A stretch of 64,000 bases of DNA from the NCBI GenBank assembly GCA_024998685.1, contig JACOEH010000015.1, positions 1-64,000 on the forward strand. Reading direction: 5' to 3'. Position 1 is the first letter of the stretch. Each line of letters opens with the position of its first letter. Below the pieces are notes generated by a model. That model ran no database searches. It was given only the letters and a program-made list of their open reading frames with translations, and was not told the DNA's origin. The stretch is from Nitrospira sp. GTDB lineage: Bacteria; Nitrospirota; Nitrospiria; Nitrospirales; Nitrospiraceae. The position numbers and the translations under genes were made by a program. Positions 39,797-47,983 of this stretch are shown here, one piece after another.

Positions 39797-41191
39797 TCAG
39801 AATTCGGGCTTTCGGACGAGGCCGTACTCGCGAATCTTGTCGAAGAGTTGCCGACGACTGATGCCCAGGAGACGCGCAGCCTGCGTGCGATTCCATGTCG
39901 TATGGCTCAGCGCTTCCTGAATGACGCGCCGTTCGGTCTCCGCAAGAATGTCCTTGAGATGGAATGTGGGTGTTGAAGACGAATATTGAACGGAACTGGA
40001 AGACGGCAATCCGTCGGCCGTAAGATCCTCAGGCTGGATGAGGCGGCCTCTCGTCAGGATGGCCGCCCGGACCAACACATTGTGCAACTCGCGGACGTTT
40101 CCCGACCATGACCGGAGGGAAAGATGCCGCATCGCATCCGGAGAAATCGCCAACTGCGGCCAGTTGTATTTTCCGGCCAGTGTCCGAATGATATGTTCTG
40201 CGAGAACGGGAATGTCGCCACGGCGAGACCGCAGCGGCGGCAATTCGATCATGACCACGTTCAAACGGTAATACAAATCCTCTCGGAAACGCCGTTCGGC
40301 GATCAGCGCGGGAAGGTCGCGGTTCGTCGCCGCAATGATCCGCACATCGACCCGAATCGTCTGTTCGCCACCGACTCGCTCGAACTGTCCATTTTGCAGC
40401 GTGCGAAGAAGTTTGGTCTGCAAGTCGAGACCGAGGTCGCCGATTTCGTCGAGAAACAGCGTTCCTCCGTTTGCCTGTTCGAACCGCCCGATCCGACGCG
40501 TCACGGCGCCGGTAAAGGCGCCTCGTTCATGTCCGAAAAACTCGCTCTCCAATAGCGTCGGGCTGAGCGCGGCGCAGTTCACCTTGACGAAGAGTTTCCC
40601 CGCGCGATCGGAATTGCGGTAAATGGCGTTTGCCACTAATTCCTTGCCGGTGCCGCTTTCACCGAGGATCAACACCGGCTCCTGAGTTGCGGCCACCTTC
40701 CCGATCGTCTTGAACACCGCCAGCATCGCAGGACTGTGTCCGATCAACTCCTCCCCGGAGGAATCTGCCTCATCATTGTTGCTCATCAATGCCCGCACCT
40801 GAGCCATCAAGACGGTCTGCTCCAGGGCCCGTCGAACAGTAAAGAGCACGTCGTCCAAATCGAACGGCTTGGTGATATAGTCATAGGCCCCGAGCTTCAT
40901 CGCTTCGATGGCCGCGCTACTTCCTCCCAAGGCGGTGATCACAATGACCGGCGTGTCCTCCAACCGGTCCTGATGATCGCGCAAGACGTCCAACCCGGTG
41001 CATCCAGGCATCTTGAGATCGAGCAGAACCAGGGTAATGCAGGGGGTTTCCAGCGCTTTGGCGGCTTCCATACCGTCCGCAGCTTCCACGACCCGATAGC
41101 CCTCCGATTCCATGAGTACACGAAGGTTTGTCCGGATGACCGGGTCGTCGTCGGCAACGAGGATGGTGTCTGAATCGCGGGATAGCATCAT
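39797..41191 (-). CDS. sigma-54-dependent response regulator (NtrC family)
   Basis: The receiver domain (1-120) has the acidic pair in VADDDP, the phosphoacceptor Asp58 and Lys108 in YITKPF. The AAA+ domain has Walker A GESGTGKE at 177-184 and the sigma-54 contact loop GAFTGA at 224-229, both intact. The C-terminal Fis-type helix-turn-helix reads TWNRTQAARLLGISRRQLF. It follows the histidine kinase gene by 5 bp and precedes the pump genes, so it probably activates the -24/-12 promoter in front of the RND gene. Confidence 0.95.
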   Translation of the reverse strand: MMLSRDSDTILVADDDPVIRTNLRVLMESEGYRVVEAADGMEAAKALETPCITLVLLDLKMPGCTGLDVLRDHQDRLEDTPVIVITALGGSSAAIEAMKLGAYDYITKPFDLDDVLFTVRRALEQTVLMAQVRALMSNNDEADSSGEELIGHSPAMLAVFKTIGKVAATQEPVLILGESGTGKELVANAIYRNSDRAGKLFVKVNCAALSPTLLESEFFGHERGAFTGAVTRRIGRFEQANGGTLFLDEIGDLGLDLQTKLLRTLQNGQFERVGGEQTIRVDVRIIAATNRDLPALIAERRFREDLYYRLNVVMIELPPLRSRRGDIPVLAEHIIRTLAGKYNWPQLAISPDAMRHLSLRSWSGNVRELHNVLVRAAILTRGRLIQPEDLTADGLPSSSSVQYSSSTPTFHLKDILAETERRVIQEALSHTTWNRTQAARLLGISRRQLFDKIREYGLVRKPEF

Positions 41192-41196
41192 GGTTG

Positions 41197-42573
41197 TTAC
41201 CGTTCACCCGTTGGAAACACTACTCGGAACGTCGCGCCCGGATCCGATTGCGTGACCAGTTCGATAACTCCGCCATGTTGAAGGATGATCTCGCGGCACA
41301 ACGCCAATCCCAGACCCGTCCCTTCCGGACGAGTGGTGAAGAAGGGTTCGAACAAATGCCCACGGTCTTTTGACGAAATGCCGGAACCGGTATCTGCGAT
41401 GGTCAGCTCCACGGCCTGTGCCTGTTTTTGCCAACGCGTACGGCAATGGAGCCGGCCGCCGTGGGGCATGGCTTGCAGCGCGTTGGTGGCCAGGTTCAAC
41501 AGGGCTTGACGCAATGCGGTCGGAGATCCCAGCACCGGCGGCAATCCTTTTCCCAGATCAGGCTCGAGTCGCACGTCTTGAGCAGTCGCTTGGGCCTCCA
41601 GCAACGTCAATGTCTCCGCCACCAACTCGTTCATCTGGATCGGCCGCCGGTCCGCATGTTCGGCCCTCGCGAAATGCAAAAGACGAGTGAGAATCTCGTT
41701 GAGACGGTCTGTGGCCTGCACGACCGCATCCACGGAACCCATGATATGAGCTCGATCGGGAAACCGTTGCCAGAGCTGAATCGTCGAGCGGATGCCGGCC
41801 AAGGGGTTTCGAATTTCGTGCGCCACGCCCGCGAGCAATTTCCCGAGTGACGCGAGCTGCTCCGATCGTCGTAATTCTTCCGTGAGTTTTTCCTGCGCCG
41901 ATCGTTGCCGTGCCAGCGACCGACTGAGCGTGAACGTCAGCACCAGGGCCAGGGTCAGGCCCGCTAAGGCGAGGCCGACGGAAATTTCATAACGACGAAG
42001 TTGGCTTTGCAGTTGCTCCGGTCCTGTCAGGCGAACCATCGTCCAGGTCGCAGCGGGCGCGGGACGTTCGGAACCGATCGCCTCCGTCACGACCATGACA
42101 CGACTGGGACCGATATCCCGAACGGTGAAGAGGGAGGTTTGTTCCGAGAGGCTTTGTTGGGCTTGTTGGCGAATCAAGGGCGCTTCCAAAGGCGGCGGAT
42201 CGGTCCTTGACGGCTCCACGGGGTGTCTAGCGCCGGCGGTCGGAAAGCCGTATCCGCTGAACCGATTCGCATCGCGTAAATAGAATCCCCCTTCCACACC
42301 GGGAAAATTGGTGAGAACTCGATTGGCGACTGAGGCTAACGTTTGATGCAACTTCTCCAGCTGTTCAGGGTTTTGTCGCGACATCGATCGAAGAGCTGAG
42401 CCGGCAGATTCAGCCATGAGGTGGCTGGCTTCTTGAAGGGAAGTGCGAATCTGCAGTTCTTGCTGCGGAAGCGTCGCGGCAGAATGCGCGTTGTACAGGA
42501 GCGTGCCGATAGCCCCAAGCAAAAGGGCAACGATGACCCCGCCCTGCAGACGTGTGCTCCAGATTCTCGGCAC
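41197..42573 (-). CDS. membrane sensor histidine kinase
   Basis: The start is a GTG at 42573 with AAGGGTGAG a few bases upstream; the open frame upstream runs into the groEL relic and is not coding-like. The protein has a first membrane helix (GGVIVALLLGAIGTLLY), a periplasmic sensing domain, a second helix (ISVGLALAGLTLALVLTFTL), then the HisKA box GVAHEIRNPLAG with His252. The HATPase domain follows with N-box NLATNALQAM, G1 DTGSGIS and G2 GTGLGLALC. The layout resembles ZraS/AtoS-type partners of NtrC-family regulators. The signal is unknown. Confidence 0.93.
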   Translation of the reverse strand: MPRIWSTRLQGGVIVALLLGAIGTLLYNAHSAATLPQQELQIRTSLQEASHLMAESAGSALRSMSRQNPEQLEKLHQTLASVANRVLTNFPGVEGGFYLRDANRFSGYGFPTAGARHPVEPSRTDPPPLEAPLIRQQAQQSLSEQTSLFTVRDIGPSRVMVVTEAIGSERPAPAATWTMVRLTGPEQLQSQLRRYEISVGLALAGLTLALVLTFTLSRSLARQRSAQEKLTEELRRSEQLASLGKLLAGVAHEIRNPLAGIRSTIQLWQRFPDRAHIMGSVDAVVQATDRLNEILTRLLHFARAEHADRRPIQMNELVAETLTLLEAQATAQDVRLEPDLGKGLPPVLGSPTALRQALLNLATNALQAMPHGGRLHCRTRWQKQAQAVELTIADTGSGISSKDRGHLFEPFFTTRPEGTGLGLALCREIILQHGGVIELVTQSDPGATFRVVFPTGER

Positions 42574-42673
42574 AGGCTCACCCTTGTATTTCCAGTTTCG
42601 CCGGGCGTTCTTCGAAATACAAGACCCGTACCATGGCCGCTGAACTTCTCCCACGAACCATGCGCACCAGATA

Positions 42674-42775
42674 GACACCGCCACGGTATGGAGAAGGAAA
42701 GGGATGCACTAAGCAGATGCCCTATACCAATAGCTCGGAAGCTTGAGGGCGCCGGTTGGGAAATCGGCACAACCC
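42674..42775 (+). pseudogene. relic of the groEL 3' end with decayed terminator (relic B)
   Basis: GACACCGCCACGGTATGGAG, then GAAGGAAAGGGATGCACTAA, matches GCACAGCCACGGCATGGAGGGGATGTACTAA at the end of groEL apart from a short insertion. Behind the stop come ATAGCTCGGA and GAGGGC as in the 50.3-kb relic, then a degenerate GCCGGTT...AAATCGGC hairpin. It lies between the kinase gene and parD. Confidence 0.65.
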
Positions 42776-42848
42776 TCCCCTTAACGCGAGCATCATAAAT
42801 ATGATAAAATGTGACTAATGAATCACTCAAGAGGCTATGGAGGCTAAT

Positions 42849-43124
42849 ATGTCCAGCATAGAACGTATGACTATTACCATGCCAGCCGATATGGCAGCGG
42901 TTATCAAAGCTGCAGTTGACGATGGCGACTACGCATCAACCAGCGAAGTTGTGCGCGAAGCACTGCGCGAATGGAAGCTCCGACGAGTGGTCCAGTCGCA
43001 GGAACTTGCCGCGCTGAAAGCGGACATTGACAAGGGGCTGGCAGACGTTGCCGAAGGTCGCGTCCGCGACTTTGATCCAGCAAAAATCATTGCGCGCGGG
43101 AGGAAGTTATTAGCCAAACCCTGA
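42849..43124 (+). CDS. parD: ParD-family ribbon-helix-helix antitoxin
   Basis: The ATG at 42849 is preceded by GGAGG with a 5-base spacer. The 91 residues have the ParD form: RMTITMPADMAAVIKAAVDDGDY strand and helix, STSEVVREALREWKL second helix, and a C-terminal toxin-binding tail (ALKADIDKGLADVAEGRVRDFD). It should repress its own promoter and neutralise the toxin encoded downstream, with which it overlaps by 16 bp. It is the first gene after groEL relic B. Confidence 0.9.
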   Translation: MSSIERMTITMPADMAAVIKAAVDDGDYASTSEVVREALREWKLRRVVQSQELAALKADIDKGLADVAEGRVRDFDPAKIIARGRKLLAKP

Positions 43125-43426
43125 TCCTCCGTCTTACCGACACAGCGGAATCCGACCTTGCAGAAATCTGGGCATATATTGCTACTGAGGCGGATGAAGC
43201 GATTGCGACCAATTTTCTTGAGCGTATTGCCAAGACCATAGATATGGTGCGGCAGTCTCCGCTGATGGGAACAGCTCGCGAGCAACTCGGCAGCGGCTTG
43301 CGCGTGACGTTTCAGCATCCCTATGCCATTTACTATCAGGTCAGCGACTGCGAACTTATCATTGTTCGGGTTTTTCATGGCGCACGGGATGCCATCGCCA
43401 TCGCTGAACAAGGCGGGTTTCTGTAA
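43109..43426 (+). CDS. parE: ParE/RelE-superfamily toxin with an unusual start codon
   Basis: The frame gives a full ParE toxin: LRLTDTAESDLAEIWAYIATE at the N-terminus (residues about 7-27), FLERIAKTIDMVRQSPLMGT, and the C-terminal strands YAIYYQVSDCELIIVRVFHGARD. No ATG, GTG or TTG lies at the right place. The best-supported start is ATT at 43109, because GGGAGGA lies five bases upstream. A CTG at 43121 overlapping the parD stop is the alternative. Known ParE toxins act on DNA gyrase. An unusual start may keep toxin levels low. Length (105 residues) is normal. Confidence 0.8.
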   Translation: MSQTLILRLTDTAESDLAEIWAYIATEADEAIATNFLERIAKTIDMVRQSPLMGTAREQLGSGLRVTFQHPYAIYYQVSDCELIIVRVFHGARDAIAIAEQGGFL

Positions 43427-43433
43427 GGATGAC

Positions 43434-43628
43434 ATGAAACGAGAATACGATTTTTCAAATGCTGTGCGGGGCAAATTCTACCGGAAGGGAGTGGAGCTGA
43501 GTTTCCCTATCTATGTGGATGGGTCCATGCACCAGCGTCTCGAGCGCCTTGCCAAGAAAAAACCGGTGACAGATCTGGTGAATCAATTGCTTAAAAGGGA
43601 CCTGGAGTTATTGGAAAGCTTGTCGTAA
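43434..43628 (+). CDS. small BrnA/CopG-like putative antitoxin
   Basis: The 64-residue protein begins MKREYDFSNAVRGKFYRKG, continues ELSFPIYVDGSMHQRLERLA and ends TDLVNQLLKRDLELLE. This is the layout of small ribbon-helix-helix-like antitoxins often found alone or beside toxin genes. It starts 7 bp after parE, so it may be cotranscribed with parDE. No second toxin is visible beside it. Confidence 0.65.
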   Translation: MKREYDFSNAVRGKFYRKGVELSFPIYVDGSMHQRLERLAKKKPVTDLVNQLLKRDLELLESLS

Positions 43629-43714
43629 CTCCAGGCAATCACGTGACGGCATCTCGTTAACAGCCGTACATCCGGCGCAACTACGCAACGAGCCATCTGT
43701 GCTCAAATCTTCTA

Positions 43715-43975
43715 TTACTTTACAGGTGATGCTCCATTTGTTGTAGGTTGTGCGTCTGCGGGTTTAGATTCTAAATCACAGTCCTTTGTGCGGATCGTAT
43801 CAATGGAATCTCGCTCAACACTTCCTTTCACTGTCATTTTCTTTGCATCGTTCGTCATCTCCGCATATTCACCCGCATGACCATACAAACTAGGAGTCCG
43901 TCGTTCTGCCAAACGATCGGGCAAAACAGGAGCACCGCATCTACGTATGAATATCCCCCTTCGGAGTAAGGACAA
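43715..43975 (-). CDS. doubtful small open frame in the 43.6-44.1 kb gap
   Basis: The frame of 86 codons starts at a TTG and has no good binding site. The product is charged, with a Thr/Asp-rich C-terminal half and no recognisable domain. It may be a gene remnant. Apart from it, the 448 bp between the antitoxin-like gene and the next lipoprotein hold nothing I can support. Confidence 0.25.
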   Translation of the reverse strand: MSLLRRGIFIRRCGAPVLPDRLAERRTPSLYGHAGEYAEMTNDAKKMTVKGSVERDSIDTIRTKDCDLESKPADAQPTTNGASPVK

Positions 43976-44076
43976 AATTATCTACTGATAGGGGCACTCG
44001 GCTCTATGTGGGTACATATGCTGCACTGTACAAACAGCTGTCCAGCACCAACAATTACTTAAAAGGAGAGCGGGTT

Positions 44077-44424
44077 ATGCAAAACAGGTTCTTGATACTT
44101 CCACTGGTTGGCCTACTATTGAGTGGGTTAGTTATCGGTTGTGGACATATCTCAGGCGGAGCCGCGCCTTCAACGGAACCATTGATTCCCGGTTCCTATC
44201 GGGAAATCGGACCTGTTTCTGGGGAAGATTGTGTGGGCTATATTCTGGGGTTGATCCCTATTAGCGATGGAAATGAAACCAAAGACGCGATTGCTGCGGC
44301 CTTAAAAAAGTCTCCTGGCGCCACAGCGCTTGTGAAGGTAACTGCTGACACATACTCTCAAAACTATATTGTCTATGCGCGTGTCTGCACGCAGGTCCAC
44401 GGTGTTGCAGTAGCCCCCAAGTAA
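44077..44424 (+). CDS. small lipoprotein (TRL-like)
   Basis: The ATG at 44077 follows AAAAGGAGAG. The signal sequence ends in a lipobox (SGLVIGCGH), so the protein is lipid-anchored. The mature part of about 93 residues includes CVGYILGLIPISDGNETKDA and AAALKKSPGATALVKVTADT, a pattern I associate with TRL-like small lipoproteins. Function is unknown. A strong terminator follows. Confidence 0.7.
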   Translation: MQNRFLILPLVGLLLSGLVIGCGHISGGAAPSTEPLIPGSYREIGPVSGEDCVGYILGLIPISDGNETKDAIAAALKKSPGATALVKVTADTYSQNYIVYARVCTQVHGVAVAPK

Positions 44425-44438
44425 TCTCATAGCCATCC

Positions 44439-44468
44439 GGCCCCCCTCTTCGCTTGAAGAGGGGGGCC
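44439..44468. terminator. bidirectional terminator between convergent lipoprotein genes
   Basis: GGCCCCCCTCTTC and GAAGAGGGGGGCC form a perfect 13-bp stem with a GCTT loop. It lies 15 bp after the plus-strand lipoprotein stop and 9 bp from the stop of the convergent Sel1-repeat gene. Confidence 0.85.
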
Positions 44469-44476
44469 TCGAAACG

Positions 44477-45217
44477 TTAGCGGCTCAGATAACGCCTTCC
44501 GACCATCCACTCCTTTGCCAATTGTTGCGCCTCGGCGATCTGGGCAGGTGTCATTCGTGCAGCAAGTTCATCACGAGACTGTGCCCCCAGATGTTCTCCA
44601 TTCACTCCACCCAAATGGTACCATTTATAGGCCTGCACAAAGTCCGGTGTCACGCCTTTCCCATGCTCGTACATAAAGCCGAGTTTTGTGAAGGCGAGCG
44701 CGTTTCCTTGTTTGGCAGCCAAAAGAACCCAGAATAGAGCTTGCTGATAATCCTCACGGCATCCACGCCCGTTGTAATACAGCGTTCCTAGATTGACTTG
44801 AGCATCGACGTTGCCCTGAAGAGCGGCTTTCTCATACCAGTGACAGGCTTGAACATCGTCCTGTGGCCCGCCCTGCCCACCACGGTACAACTGGGCGAGG
44901 TTATACTGCGCGACTGCTTGCCCTTGCGCCGCTGCCTGTTCGAAGTACTGCCTAGCCTGCGCATAGTCTCGAACTACCCCGCGCCCATTGAGATACAGCC
45001 ATCCGAGACTCGTCTGTGCTTGCGCATGTCCATCCTCGGCCAATGCTCGCCATTCATGCATAGCTACGGCATAGTCCCCACGCTTGTAGGCATCCAACCC
45101 GGACGAATAGTCAGCCCATACATCGGTCGAGAGACAACCCGACGACACCGCAAGCGCCAGAGGAAGTATTACGCGCACGAGTAATGCCCTTCTTCTCCCA
45201 TCCTGACAGTCTCTCAA
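44477..45217 (-). CDS. Sel1-like repeat lipoprotein
   Basis: The 246-residue protein has an export signal with a lipobox (LALAVSSGCLS). Four to five Sel1-type repeats of about 36 residues follow, for example AQTSLGWLYLNGRGVVRDYAQA, AQYNLAQLYRGGQGGPQDDVQA and AQVNLGTLYYNGRGCREDYQQA in successive units. Such repeats form helical solenoids for protein contacts. It is convergent with the TRL-like gene. Confidence 0.85.
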   Translation of the reverse strand: MRDCQDGRRRALLVRVILPLALAVSSGCLSTDVWADYSSGLDAYKRGDYAVAMHEWRALAEDGHAQAQTSLGWLYLNGRGVVRDYAQARQYFEQAAAQGQAVAQYNLAQLYRGGQGGPQDDVQACHWYEKAALQGNVDAQVNLGTLYYNGRGCREDYQQALFWVLLAAKQGNALAFTKLGFMYEHGKGVTPDFVQAYKWYHLGGVNGEHLGAQSRDELAARMTPAQIAEAQQLAKEWMVGRRYLSR

Positions 45218-45306
45218 CCGGCAACAAAGTTGTACAACTGATGCTTGTACGATAGTATCAGGCGCTACAAGCTCAGCCTGCGCTGAAAAGGTTGGAGACC
45301 TGTCTC

Positions 45307-45750
45307 ATGAGAGGTCTATACCAGTATAAATACACCCTAAGCATACCACGCGATGCTCAAAGCGTCGTGCCGCTCATCCTTAGCATCGCCATATGTTTGC
45401 TCTCGCTTCCCGGATGCGGCTTCATGCTCCATGGAGACAAGCAGGTTATTACGTTCGACTCAAAACCACCCGGTGTTACGGTCACGCTTGATAACGTCGT
45501 CCAATTTGTCACACCTCACACCATCGTCTTAGCACGATCATCGAATCATCAGGCCCTGTTCAAAAAAGACGGATATGAGCCACAACACCTCTCGATCAAG
45601 CGCGAATTCTTGATAGGCCCCTCCATCATCGGAAATATTCTTCCGCTCTTTCCGGTTGGCTTGACCGTCGACGTCGTCACTGGAGCCGCGTGGGGGTTTG
45701 AAAAAGACTACCTCGCCGTCGATATGGCCAAATCAAAGACACAGCCATGA
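45307..45750 (+). CDS. PEGA-like small lipoprotein
   Basis: The ATG at 45307 has GGAG nine bases upstream. The signal ends in a lipobox (LLSLPGCGF). A PEGA-like strand follows (VITFDSKPPGVTVTLDN), and the C-terminal half holds a hydrophobic GPSIIGNILPLFPVGLTVDVVTGAAWG segment (in two parts) that may sit in or on the membrane. Its stop overlaps the start of the next gene as ATGA, so the two are cotranslated. Confidence 0.72.
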   Translation: MRGLYQYKYTLSIPRDAQSVVPLILSIAICLLSLPGCGFMLHGDKQVITFDSKPPGVTVTLDNVVQFVTPHTIVLARSSNHQALFKKDGYEPQHLSIKREFLIGPSIIGNILPLFPVGLTVDVVTGAAWGFEKDYLAVDMAKSKTQP

Positions 45751-46757
45751 CTGCGTACCCGCTATGGAGATGCCGCGCTCTCTTGCCGGTAAGCTTGTGG
45801 CTGGCGGCACTCGGCTCGGCAATATCCGGCTGTACCGGACCAGCGGTCTCTGCATCCACAAGCGAGCGACCGCTGGAGGTCAACGAGGATCACCATGGCA
45901 TACCATTCGTCACGACGACCTCTCGCCCCATTCCATTTACACTGGCACCCGGATCAAAAATAGGCCTCCTGCACGAAGACCGTGACGAGACCGACCGACA
46001 AGTTCGGGTCGCGCTTGAGCAAGCCATCTTCTCGCTCAAAGCCTCCGTCTCAAATCTCATTGTCGTGGAACGACGCAGCGTTGGAGATCTTGAAACGGAA
46101 TTTCGCTTTCAGGCTAGTGGGAAAGTGAAGGATCAAGATCTGGCCAAGATCGGGCACTTTTTAGGCTTGGATTACGTGGTGGTCTTCGATTCCCTCTATC
46201 AAGACCTAAACGAACTCTACGGGTTGCGAAACCAGATCGATACCTGGGAGGTCACACTACCGCTGAAGATTATCGCCGTGAACACGGCGGAGATGAAACT
46301 CCACTGCCTGGCAACCGCCACGGCCCATGTTGGGAAACAGATGACGGCCGTAGAAGTGCGACTGCTCAATCAGGAAGCCCTCAGCGTCGCAACCGCTCTA
46401 GTCAGCCAATGTCTGTCTTCCTCATTGCAAGGAGCATCCCTCCATAGAGAGAACGACATCATTCCGGCCATAGGAAGTGAGGGTCTTACAGAGCAAGATA
46501 TGGATGGATACAAAATGGAGATGAGACAAGTTTCCCACCGGGGGAAAGAATGCTTCTCTTCCCCCGGTGGTCTTTTCCTAGCTACCGCTAATACCGGTAG
46601 TAATACCCATAGTACTGGTAATAATGGAGGCAGTTCCGGTATTGATTGTATGAATACATCAAATTACTGCAGGTCCAGCCGGGCTGCCAGCCGGTCGGGG
46701 GATGCAATTGTGGCGGCAGCGTGCCCTTCTGAAGCGCCTGCTCCAAATAAGCCATGA
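45747..46757 (+). CDS. CsgG/LpoB-like lipoprotein with an aberrant C-terminal tail
   Basis: A lipobox (GSAISGCTGP) is followed by a domain reminiscent of CsgG/LpoB: VRVALEQAIFSLKASVSNLIVVERRSVGDLE (in part), LAKIGHFLGLDYVVVFDSL. From about residue 255 the frame runs through a strong terminator hairpin and then antisense to a convergent gene. The tail is low-complexity Ser/Thr/Asn and not protein-like. A shift of +1 just before the hairpin would meet a TGA at once, so the natural stop was probably lost by a small indel or point change. The first 250 residues appear sound. Confidence 0.65.
   Translation: MTAYPLWRCRALLPVSLWLAALGSAISGCTGPAVSASTSERPLEVNEDHHGIPFVTTTSRPIPFTLAPGSKIGLLHEDRDETDRQVRVALEQAIFSLKASVSNLIVVERRSVGDLETEFRFQASGKVKDQDLAKIGHFLGLDYVVVFDSLYQDLNELYGLRNQIDTWEVTLPLKIIAVNTAEMKLHCLATATAHVGKQMTAVEVRLLNQEALSVATALVSQCLSSSLQGASLHRENDIIPAIGSEGLTEQDMDGYKMEMRQVSHRGKECFSSPGGLFLATANTGSNTHSTGNNGGSSGIDCMNTSNYCRSSRAASRSGDAIVAAACPSEAPAPNKP
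46535..46570 (+). terminator. terminator hairpin inside the end of the CsgG-like frame
   Basis: CCACCGGGGG (46535-46544) and CCCCCGGTGG (46561-46570) are perfect partners, extended inward by AAAGAA and TTCTCTT, and followed by TCTTTTCC. Its position inside an open frame suggests that the frame originally ended before it. Confidence 0.8.
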
Positions 46758-46920
46758 TCGAAGCCTTGTCACCCGAATTGAATGGCCGATCCAGCACATT
46801 CTGATTCAGCTGCTTCTGCATGGCTTCCATATCTTCTTTTTCTCCGGCCTGCGATGCGCCACTCCATAACAGGGTCGCTATTCCGACGCTCAAGCAGACG
46901 GCTAGACTCTTTCGCGTCAT
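46588..46920 (-). CDS. small exported protein with a tyrosine-rich C-terminus
   Basis: The ATG at 46920 follows GGAGGAAAG. A signal peptide (SLAVCLSVGIATLLWSGASQAG) precedes a helical charged part (KEDMEAMQKQLNQNV). The C-terminal 22 residues are dominated by Tyr (YSYNQYRNC, then HYYQYYGYYYRY). Two cysteines in this region (WTCSN and RNCLHY) could pair in the periplasm. The family is not recognised. Confidence 0.7.
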   Translation of the reverse strand: MTRKSLAVCLSVGIATLLWSGASQAGEKEDMEAMQKQLNQNVLDRPFNSGDKASIMAYLEQALQKGTLPPQLHPPTGWQPGWTCSNLMYSYNQYRNCLHYYQYYGYYYRY

Positions 46921-46959
46921 CAGCTTTCCTCCATCCACACACCGTGTATGTGCGGCTTT

Positions 46960-47739
46960 CTAGAACAACCCGGAGAGTGCACGGGTCAGCCCCTGCGTCA
47001 GAGCCGGCGCGGCTTCATCATAGTCCAGGTTCGCCTTGTTCGCCGAACTGACCACCCGCGTCCGATACTTCTTAAACTTCGTGACTTCGGACGACGTTTG
47101 CTGCTGCGTGCCGCCCATTCCCTGCGCGAGGTTTTGCTGGCTGTCCTGACGAACGATGACGCCGTCGGCTGCTTTCTCGACCACCTGAATATCAGTGATC
47201 ACAGTGAAGTAGATATCTTTGACGAGCGAGCCCGTCACAAACTCCGTGGCTCCTCCAAGAGCCGCGCCGGCCAGTCCGCCGGCAGCAGCTCCGGTCCAGC
47301 CTCCTGCCGCAGCGCCAACTCCCGCGCCAGCCAATCCGCCCACCGTCAGCGCCCCACCATAACCGGCCTGCAACGCCGCCTGCGCCGCCGTCACATCATT
47401 CTTCCCAACTTGGAGCACATTGGCTTGAAGCCGATAGTAGGCCTCCTTGGGATCCTGCGTAACCCGGTACCCACGTTTCGTCATGGCGGCCTTGATGGGC
47501 CCCTCTAAATCGAAATTGTCTTTATCCGAGGTATTCCGCACTTCGACATACATCACTTTTTGTTCGGGACCGACCGGGTCCAAGAAAATCGTTTCGCTCA
47601 TCTTGGTTTGCACATCAAGATTCCGCTTGGTGATCATCGTCTGCGAGGCCGCACAACCGGACAACAACATCAGCGCTACTCCCGCCATAGCGACACATGC
47701 CGCCGCCAACGATCGTGAGTTTCTAGTCCTCTTCATCAT
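46960..47739 (-). CDS. traT: TraT-like outer-membrane lipoprotein
   Basis: The ATG at 47739 follows AAGGAGGG. A lipobox (LMLLSGCAAS) is followed by the TraT pattern: TMITKRNLDVQTKMSETIFLDP (in part), YVEVRNTSDKDNFDLEG and IKAAMTKRGYRVTQDPKEAYY. A central glycine-rich hydrophobic stretch (AGAGVGAAAGGWTGAAAGG) and the closing FKKYRTRVVSSANKANLDYDEA also fit. TraT on F-type plasmids gives surface exclusion and serum resistance; chromosomal homologues occur widely and the role here is unknown. No conjugation genes are nearby. Confidence 0.85.
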   Translation of the reverse strand: MMKRTRNSRSLAAACVAMAGVALMLLSGCAASQTMITKRNLDVQTKMSETIFLDPVGPEQKVMYVEVRNTSDKDNFDLEGPIKAAMTKRGYRVTQDPKEAYYRLQANVLQVGKNDVTAAQAALQAGYGGALTVGGLAGAGVGAAAGGWTGAAAGGLAGAALGGATEFVTGSLVKDIYFTVITDIQVVEKAADGVIVRQDSQQNLAQGMGGTQQQTSSEVTKFKKYRTRVVSSANKANLDYDEAAPALTQGLTRALSGLF

Positions 47740-47983
47740 CAGCCCTCCTTGGCTATAGGTGATGGCCCATTGCAGTGAATACATCAGATGCACTATCAAT
47801 AACGTTGACGGTTCCTATGGAATTACAGATTCGACACAAATCCCCCACTCGACGAGCGCGAGAGGGTGGCACAATCTCTCACTCATTGCCAGATCCACAA
47901 GGCCCTATTATCCTGCCAAACGGACTGAGCGCATGAACCGCTATCCGGAGGGCTCGGCGAGTACACTCGCCGAGCCCGGAGCC

